Shown here one piece after another: positions 56,300-64,000 of a stretch of DNA of 64,000 nucleotides (position 1 is its first letter; every line of letters starts with the position of its first letter). Source of the DNA: Arenicola marina (Eukaryota > Annelida > Polychaeta > Arenicolidae); NCBI GenBank assembly GCA_964019135.1, contig OZ025258.1:15221771-15285770 (forward strand). Direction: 5' to 3'. The notes beneath the pieces are model-generated. The model was not told the DNA's origin, did no database searches, and worked only from the letters and a program-made list of their open reading frames with translations. The translations under genes were made by a program, and so were the position numbers.

Positions 56300-56830
56300 G
56301 ACTTCAGCACGAACTCGTGGTTCTACGGTCGTCCGGTGGCCGGTCTCCCGCGGCCTGCAGCTGCACACCGCATAAACGCTGTAGCCTAGGTCTGGCTCCG
56401 TCCTTGGGTTAGCACGCACTGGTGGTTCTACGGTCGTCCGGTGGCCGGTCTCCCGCGGCCTGCAGCTGCACACCGCATAAACGCTGTAGCCTAGGTCTGG
56501 CTCCGTCCTTGGGTTAGCACGCACTGGTGGTTCTACGGTCGTCCGGTGGCCGGTCTCCCGCGGCCTGCAGCTGCACACCGCATAAACGCTGTAGCCTAGG
56601 TCTGGCTCCTTCCTTGGGTTAGCACGCACTGGTGGTTCTACGGTCGTCCGGTGGCCGGTCTCCCGCGGCCTGCAGCTGCACACCGCATAAACGCTGTAGC
56701 CTAGGTCTGGCTCCGTCCTTGGGTTAGCACGCACTGGTGGTTCTACGGTAGTCCGGTGGCCGGTCTCCCGCGGCCTGCAGCTGCACAACGCATGAACACC
56801 GTAGTCCAGGTCTGGCTCCGTCCTTTGGTT
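56300..56830. repeat. 105-bp minisatellite open in one frame
   Basis: About five units of 105 bp (GGTTCTACGGTCGTCCGGTG through the GGGTTAGCACGCACTGGT end). Because 105 is a multiple of three, the minus strand stays open for 266 codons (56962-56162), with a 35-residue repeat containing CSCRPRETGHRTTVEPPVRA. No family is recognised and composition is unusual, so coding is unproven. Confidence 0.85.
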
Positions 56831-56969
56831 AAACAACCTTAAGCTTATCGGCTCTTTCAATGAACATTCGTTCATAGAGCAGTAGGTCCTGCTCGACCTC
56901 TGGATCCACGGAGTACAGCTGCCACGCAGTGTTGCGTTGTGGCACCACGTTTTTTTTGGCATTGCGTTT

Positions 56970-59460
56970 TCCCTGCTCTTGTCGTGTTCTTTCGGTGTGT
57001 ATAGGGAGGTGTGTAATTGATCCAGATCAGATATAAGTTGTATTAATAGCGGGACTGCGTCAAACGAAGGAGATTGTTAATTGAATATGTTGCATACTGC
57101 GATGTTATTTGTCGGCGACGCAGCGGTCTCATGGATTAACTTGCGCACGCGTGTGCTTTGTAGGTTCTTAAGTGTTACGAAAACATCGTAATGATCTATC
57201 TGGTAACGCCTGCGTCAGAAAGTAGGCCTGCCCTGGGTTATGTACATTTGGGGTCAGTAAATACATTTCGTTCTCTGCAAACTATAGTCACGAAAACATC
57301 CCCCGGCTCTAGATGACGAAATCGCATTGGTGAGACAGACGCCCTCTTTGGTAGGCCAAACAAGCGAACGTGGTAAAACTCAAAGCCAACCATTAGCACA
57401 AAATTTTTTAATTTACATGACAAGTGTTCTCAGGACTTAAGCACTATATATGCAGTAATAAAATAGGCATCCTTTTGGTGAAAAATCTCAATTTCATAGT
57501 CATTCCTTTTCGGTATAACTGTTTCTGTCCACGCAAAACTCTGGCTTTCGCATCATGTGATATAGACACAGTAAATGAAGTATATTACAGTGCTGCAGTG
57601 CGTTTTATTTAAACAGCGTATTTTATGTACCATGCAAGAAGTGTAGCACCCCGAATGCAAGGGGTGTATATCTGTGGGCCTATATATATATACAACGCCT
57701 TGCGGCATACACCAAGCGAGCGTTTTTATCATACATATCTAGCATTCCAAGCTAAGCCAAAGAGGTATGTATATATTATATACAAAAGGAAGACCATGAG
57801 TTACAAAGCGACTTGAGGTGTTGACTGTAGTCTAGAGCGTATATCTGGCTCTGATTATGGACGCCAGGACAAACTTCACCAATCCCATGTGGCGCACTAC
57901 GGTACCGGAAACTACGGAACCGGAAACGGGTCACGATATATAGCTCGAATATAGACGACACTGTAAGTCGAGCACGAAGCAGACCATTGTGTTTTGCGCT
58001 TACAGTGGTGATTATAAGAGCCAGCAAGATCTAAAGATAGCACATTATGGGTAATAATTATCAACAGTACTGTGTTTGTTTAAATACGTTAAATGGCGTA
58101 TGTACACTTCAGATTAAAAATTTGATAATAAACCATCAACTTATAGCACCAAACCCTTTAGAACTATTCGCCAACAAAAATAACGTACATATATAGATAT
58201 ACACACATACACGGTGACAAACATTTCATATTCACATAGGCGAGGCGAACCTAGATAGGTGATTGCGGGGCACGATTCCCCATGTTTTGTGAAGCGGGGA
58301 GGAGGGGGAGGGGGGCTGGGCTGAAGACTACCACCACCAGTTTGTCTTTGTAATGTTAATTGTCATATCTCGGCCGCGAGTACTTGATAACAAAATAAAT
58401 GAAGAACTTCAAAAATCACAGAAATAATGTGACACAAAATAATGTATTATTTATTAGATGTTATTTTTTTGGTTTGATTGGGAAACGAAAATGGAAGACT
58501 GGTAAACAACAGCATGGTTACAACACATCGCGAAGTTATTCCATCTATCTTTTATGTGGACTTTCTACTCACGATGAACCATGCATACGCCAGGTGCAGG
58601 TCACATCAATTTTCAGCGAGGAATTACTCTATTGCGTGACTACACTAACGTACAATAACGCGCTACACATACACGTTCCGAGTACATTTCTTGTTGTTTT
58701 ATCGCGGGACAACATTAACGTACAATAGCGATTATCTTGCGCTACGCGTGTTGAGTATTCTTAATACAGTGGCCTGTTTATCGTACACAGTTTAGCCGGC
58801 TGCAAGGTTTATTCGGTTAAAATCGCCTATCTTTTTACATGGAAAGCCGATTAAGCCCCATAGTCGGCTAAACTGCGTTCGTGAAATCCGCCACTGGTGT
58901 TTGGAAAATAACCTCCTAAAGCTTTCCAGGAAACCTTTGAATTCATTATTCTGTCGGCAGTGAATGAAAACGGCAAGATCTGTAAAAAAAAGATAAACCA
59001 CGTGGGACCCAGTTTCGCGTTTTGAACACATTAATCAATGGATGCAACAGAGAAAAGTTTGGCTCAACGAATTTATATCTTTAACGAATTTATATTCAAC
59101 ATTAACTTATTCCGTTAGCCATTGCAAGAATTCCACTGACGAGCTGTTACTTACGAGCGATGGAAGAGAACAAAAAACATATCTTCCACCCAGCCTCAGT
59201 TACACCTGTTTTGTGACTCGAGTTAAATGATCCTGTTGGGCCGTTATCAAACCAATGACCTGCCAAGCGAGGGTCAGGATCTTGTAGGTACGCTCATCAG
59301 TTAAACGGGTTATGCGTTCTAAATTGTCATCAGGATCTGAACAGCTTCTTGTCGCTGTATACAAATATATGTGTGTGTGTGTATTAGAAGTCATCAATGG
59401 AACTGGAGTGAGACCGCGGGATGCAAAAACCACATCCGGATTAAGACATCCGCGGCTCCG
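56970..59460. other. No gene recognised
   Basis: AT-rich DNA with (TA)n and (GT)n runs, a G-rich stretch at 58297-58320 and a mini-MITE at 58790-58896 (GCCGGCTGCAAGG to GTGAAATCCGCCACTGG). Confidence 0.45.
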
Positions 59461-59464
59461 GAGT

Positions 59465-60733
59465 TCAGTGCTTCTTCATTGGGACCAGGATGACCAGGCG
59501 ACCATCCTTGCCCAATCTGGAGCGGGTATGGTCGACGTCCGCCATCTCCGGGAGGGAGTACTTCTTAATGAGTTTGACGGTGGGCTTTCCCTGCTCATCC
59601 ACCCCTTCGGCCGTCACCAGCAAAACATTCTCGTCTGTGACCTGGACGTGGAGGTCCTTGGCACTGACCCCGGGTCCCGTGTTGACCAGGATCTCCAGAG
59701 TCTGGGAGCCGTCGTCGTTTTTCCGGATCTCGTAAACGAAGGACTTGATGTCGCGCCCGGGACTCTTCTTCTCCAACGGGAAGTAGTAGATGAGGGGGAC
59801 TTCAACGCGCAGGACGCCATCACGGGAAACGTGGCAGGATAGCCGCTCGTCGTCGGCGAATCTCGGCAGCTGGATCTTGTGGGTGAAGGTGCGGGTTAAG
59901 GTGCCGTGGCCCTCGGCCTTGCGGCACTGCACGATGCACTTGCACGTCAGCTTGTCGACGTTGACGGAGATGTTGCGCGGGGAGTACTCGCTGACGTCGA
60001 AGAAGGCCTTGAAGATGGGGACCCCCGAGCTGTTGTCCACGAAGCTGTTGTCACCCTCCTGCTTGGCGTTCTTGGGCACGCCTCGCATCATGCTGCCGTT
60101 GGTCAAGCGGTCCACCTCCCCTTTCCACTCCTGCCGCTGCTCCTCCAACTCATGCTGGACCTTCTTCAGGAACTTCTTCTCGCCGGGACGGCGTCCGGAG
60201 TTGGTGGCGCCCTGCTGGGGACTTCCGGTCTCCAGATCGCGTATCTCCCTCTGGTGGTCGCTGATTTCTCGCACCATCCGGGGTTTCCCCGATTCGGAGG
60301 AATCGGATCTGGATATGGAGATCTGGCGTGGACCCCTATCCGTGGTTGTCGTGGTTACCCCGCGCTGCTGTTGCTGTTGCTGTTGACCTTGGAGTCGGTC
60401 CAACTTATGCTGTTGCCGCTGCCTCTCCTCCTGGAGTCGTTCCACTTCGCGCAGTTGATGTTGCCTTTCCTCTTGGAGTTGTTCCAGTTGGAGTTGTTGA
60501 TGCGAGCTCGGGGGCTGGCGTTGCTGACGTTGGTGCTGCTCCTGCTGACGGTGTTGGCGTTGTCGTTGCTGTTGTTGCTGCAGCTGCTGCCTGGGGTTCT
60601 GCTGGGCGTGCGGCTGATCGTCATACTCTCGACTTCGAGTCACGTTGTGGACGCGTTCTCGCGTGATGTGGTTACTTCTGGAGGGTTCCGCGTACGGGTT
60701 CGACATGTAGTCGAAGGCACTGCCTTGCATCAT
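59465..60733 (-). CDS. Small heat-shock protein with two alpha-crystallin domains and a Q-rich coiled coil
   Basis: Small heat-shock proteins hold unfolding clients as ATP-independent chaperones. The exon starts at a strong acceptor (CTTTCTCCTGACTTTGCAG, exon from about 60756), so the open frame further 5' is intron; the first Met is at 60733, giving 422 residues. Residues ~38-125 are Gln/Arg-rich then heptad-like (QLEQLQEERQHQLREVERLQ). ACD1 at ~232-315: FKAFFDVSEYSPRNISVNVD, TRTFTHKIQLP, SRDGVLRVEVPL. ACD2 at ~329-422: IRKNDDGSQTLEILVNTG, KDLHVQVTDENVLLVTAEG, KDGRLVILVPM. Most members have one ACD; two-ACD forms are known in flatworms. The C-terminus ends VPMKKH without a separate IxI tail. 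If coding begins in an upstream exon, a few residues precede Met. Confidence 0.88.
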   Translation of the reverse strand: MMQGSAFDYMSNPYAEPSRSNHITRERVHNVTRSREYDDQPHAQQNPRQQLQQQQQRQRQHRQQEQHQRQQRQPPSSHQQLQLEQLQEERQHQLREVERLQEERQRQQHKLDRLQGQQQQQQQRGVTTTTTDRGPRQISISRSDSSESGKPRMVREISDHQREIRDLETGSPQQGATNSGRRPGEKKFLKKVQHELEEQRQEWKGEVDRLTNGSMMRGVPKNAKQEGDNSFVDNSSGVPIFKAFFDVSEYSPRNISVNVDKLTCKCIVQCRKAEGHGTLTRTFTHKIQLPRFADDERLSCHVSRDGVLRVEVPLIYYFPLEKKSPGRDIKSFVYEIRKNDDGSQTLEILVNTGPGVSAKDLHVQVTDENVLLVTAEGVDEQGKPTVKLIKKYSLPEMADVDHTRSRLGKDGRLVILVPMKKH

Positions 60734-60889
60734 CTTGTCTCGGCGTCCTCTCGCGATACTCTGCAAAGTCAGGAGAAAGAACATGCATCAAAAAACAGAA
60801 ATTTATGTTCACACCAAAACTATATTTATAAGCTTATTGCACATCAAACCATACAATGCCAAATACGTTAATAATTAAGAGCTGTCCCT

Positions 60890-63800
60890 TACGAAAATGA
60901 AAAGTTAGCTTTCAGTTGCATTATAGGAAGTTCGCAACAGAAAGTTAACTTTTTGTTAAAAAGTTATTTTTAAACTAGAATTCATCTCGCAAATGAGTTA
61001 GTTGTCAATACTTTAGCTGGGCAATAAGTGAATTATACCTAGCTTTCAACTGAAAACTAACTCTAGTGATACAGTTGAAATTCGTATCTCCTTTTCGTAC
61101 GGGTGTTGCCTTCCTTTGTCGTGTGAACGTTTTGTATCAAACACACATTGATGAGCACTCCAAACCATAAATAATGCAATCAATCTATACAGGGTCCATT
61201 ATGCTAATAATTTAAATATACATGAGGGAAATATAGTGTACTGACAAAATGGTTCACTATGTCAATCGGGTTTTAGTTTTGTTTCAAACATCTTGCATAA
61301 TAAATGTCATACGGAAGAGAATACGAACAAGATGAAAATGGGTATGTAGTTCATTAACTTTGACTTTGTCCCAGCTTCGTAAAGGTTAGAAGAGGTTTTT
61401 ATTCCTATCAGATCCATTTAACGATGTGACAAGATCTAGTGAAATAATGCGGTCAAGCGATCAAGTGATGTATGTGTTCAACCTATTGTTGCTGTCACAT
61501 CGACATTGTGAGCAGAGCCTGGAAGGTAATGCCGATGTCTTGAACTGCCGTCAACACAGAGAGTGGCGAGAGCGCCTCCGATCGTAAGATTTTTCACCGC
61601 CCCCCATTTCCGGTCGTCAGAAATGAAACCCCAAATGGACCCTCCATCGCCCCTCTCTTTTCAAACTCCTGCATCCGCGCCTGTTTAATCAAGGGGGATA
61701 CTTAAATAACAATAACACTGGGGATGACACCGTGTCATACGTGTTCTGAGAGCATCTGCAGACCAACCTGCTACATGGGGAAGTTCATTACATCCTTTAC
61801 GCGCCTCCCATTGTCACATGGATTCTGTTTGGCGCATGCGTGGTGGTACAAACTTGGCATAAAACATCAAAGCAATCCGCTTATCCATCTATAACGGTAA
61901 CCACTCGCCGCCCCACCATCTCCATCCCCACTCACTGTCATCATCTATAACGTCTATATTGGCGTTGTCCTGCGATCTCGTTGCGTCACCATGACCGCAA
62001 ACAACCTACGTGGCGGGTGACATCCGTCGTTATAACAACCATCGCTACCAGCAGCTGGTCTGCATGGCTTCCTGCATACTTCCCACGGTAAAAGCGACCA
62101 GTGTTCCCAGCCAGGCAGTCACAGCTGTTTCACTGTCCAGTTTAATGGCTGGGTCACATATAAATGTCCGCTTTGACGCCGCAGTGTTGGAATAACAACC
62201 AGGTAAAGTACGTTTAATACAAGACCGGAAGGAGGGACGGGGGGTGGGCAAGGGGGGGGGGGGGGCGGGGGGATATCAATGGGGTGTGGGGATAGGTTCG
62301 ATTATTCGATTATTGCAATAAATGCACTGAGCGATTGAGTAATACGTGAGCGACTCTCGGTAGTGATGATTTTATGGAAACCTGATCGCCGGGTAGACTC
62401 AATTACAGGTCAGCGTATGATTGCACATGTCCGTCTTACGTGTTCGTCTCCTCGATATTATTTGATAATTGTGGTAAATGAGTGAGGTTTGAGTAATACG
62501 TGAGACACACTGAAACAATGGTTCTTGTACACGTATTAAGAGCGGCATAGAAGGACGACCAATTGGACAGGACAGACTGGCTGTATCCTGAGGGAATACC
62601 TTTTCCGATCTCAGCGATTGACATTGAGGATTTCTTGGAGATTTGAGAATAGCTGTTGGCTATCTTTGGGGATCGTTATCTGTACAATTCCTGGTTCAAC
62701 GCGAAGATCCTTTTCCTATTTACCACAATATGTTATAGCAGTCTGTGAATTCCTCGATATTCGTGATATCACTTTTAACGGGTTTTTTGGGGGCCCCGGT
62801 CTTGAACAGTGCTCATCTTGGAGATTCGATATTGCTCACCCTAATTGTATCCACCCCCCACCCCCTCACCCCTATCCTATTGTCATGCCATTTGCGGGAT
62901 ACATATATATATATACTGCGTGGGATCCATGTTCGTGGAGACGGGGGGAGGGGGAATGCACAAAAATCCGCACATATTATTGGGACAATATTATAAGTAA
63001 AAAGTCAACTTGCCAAATGGCAAATCCAAAGAAATAGGTCTCAGTAAAGGTAAAAGTTGAAAGTTCCGTCTCAGAATCCGTTTACAAGTCCTATACTAGG
63101 CTATGGTAACAAAAGTATAATGAAAGTTTGTAAACGTTTTTAACTGTAACGTTTCAATGTGCCACACATCGTGGAATATTGAAACTGCTTGAATGAAATT
63201 TCTTGGCAAGCATTTGCGCAGTGGTTAAAATTTAGCCATGCCTTGCGGAATGCCTGGAATTCCAAGAGACGTTTTGTAGACCCTGTCTCTATATCTTAAC
63301 AAGATAATATATTTATCGTGGTATTTTTGAACATATATATATAGATATACAAATAACCAATGCCGTCGAACTAACTGCATACCCATCTTTGTCAAACACA
63401 AGTCTATAGTGTTTTTTTGCGACTTCCTACATGCAAAATCTAAGTGGACAATCTAAGTGCATTAGGGCGTGATTGTTGATACGTACGCACTGATACAACG
63501 TTTTATGGCTGCTGCTATCTAAACAACCATCACTGTGAAAGAGGGGTAAAACATTGCCCAAGATGTCGGGAAAATGTTGAGACACATTCAGAGTGACAGG
63601 CGGGCGAGGGTTTCTACGAGCGGTGTGTACAAAAAAACTTGTTGTTTGAGGAAAAAACAACAGTAAACAATTTTTTGGCAGCATAGATGCGGTGAAGTTA
63701 CGTGCAATGCACTTCAATCTTCCAGTTTTGTATGGTGTCTGTAAAGTGGACTCAAACCCAAAGTGACGGTGGCACACAAAGGTCTTGAAGTCGTGGCTAT

Positions 63801-64000
63801 GTTCTTCAGCAACGCACCAGAATGACGGAAGACTTCCAACGGACATTTTTCACAGGCCACGTTTTACAGAAACTGGTTTCTTCCAGTAGCAGTGCGATCC
63901 GATCTTTCGTGTGTATTATGCCAGTGGCAAGACATGAACATAACCCATTAAGGCCTGGTATCTTAAAGGGGTCTGGAAGGGGTAAATGGCGACACGCGAC
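60890..64000. other. No gene recognised
   Basis: AT-rich DNA upstream of the sHSP gene, where its 5' exon must lie. A G-run is at 62249-62270 and (TA)n near 62900 and 63340. A 139-codon minus-strand frame (63846-63427) containing FKTFVCHRHFGFESTLQT has no family I recognise and no splice support. Confidence 0.4.

Noticed and set aside
60734-60784. Upstream Met at 60784 as start of the small heat-shock protein
   Set aside because: A strong polypyrimidine tract and TTTGCAG acceptor lie between it and the rest of the protein, so those codons are intron.
63427-63846. 139-codon minus-strand frame near the window end
   Set aside because: No recognised domain, splice sites or repeat of the frame; could be a relic exon but unsupported.

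Overview
The window is animal genomic DNA. Genes are split by GT-AG introns, GC-rich exons sit in AT-rich flanks, and there are many MITEs, tRNA-headed SINEs, minisatellites and homopolymer G/C runs. Gene content (tandem cytosolic sulfotransferases, a Mab-21/cGAS-like protein, a neurotactin-like esterase homologue, a two-domain small heat-shock protein) fits a marine invertebrate, perhaps an invertebrate deuterostome such as a lancelet, hemichordate or echinoderm. I cannot fix the species.

1-21.5 kb is a sulfotransferase (SULT) cluster of four copies of one two-exon gene. Copies A, B and D (minus strand) look intact. Copy C (plus strand) is a pseudogene. A and B are direct duplicates; C and D form the arms of a large imperfect inverted repeat around a 3.3 kb spacer full of MITEs and SINEs. 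Two copies of one 663-bp TTAA-flanked MITE sit in this cluster, and for each the empty target site survives in another paralogous copy.

21.5-26.6 kb is mostly gene-poor: short unassigned frames, a degenerate THAP exon, small MITEs, a hairpin and a 252-bp duplication. 26.7-29.4 kb holds one 911-codon exon for a Mab-21-domain (cGAS-like) protein with a TPR-like segment and a C-terminal membrane tail, followed by 73-bp and ~48-bp minisatellites.

31.4-35.4 kb shows no gene but has two unusual palindromes. 35.42-39.51 kb is bounded by matching terminal inverted repeats next to TATA. It carries nine copies of a GTGTCGGAAAGGACA motif and, as its only recognisable gene, a three-exon OTU cysteine protease. 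I read it as a DNA transposon with an OTU cargo gene.

40.7-49.0 kb is a neurotactin-like, catalytically dead cholinesterase-family membrane protein. It has two alternative first exons (different cytoplasmic tails and membrane spans) and six shared exons. The end of one exon, with its splice donor, has been amplified into about 14 tandem copies in the following intron.

49-59.4 kb and 60.9-64 kb show repeats and no convincing gene. 59.47-60.75 kb encodes a small heat-shock protein with a Q-rich coiled-coil region and two alpha-crystallin domains. The genes are unrelated in function; no operon or pathway cluster is evident beyond the SULT family.
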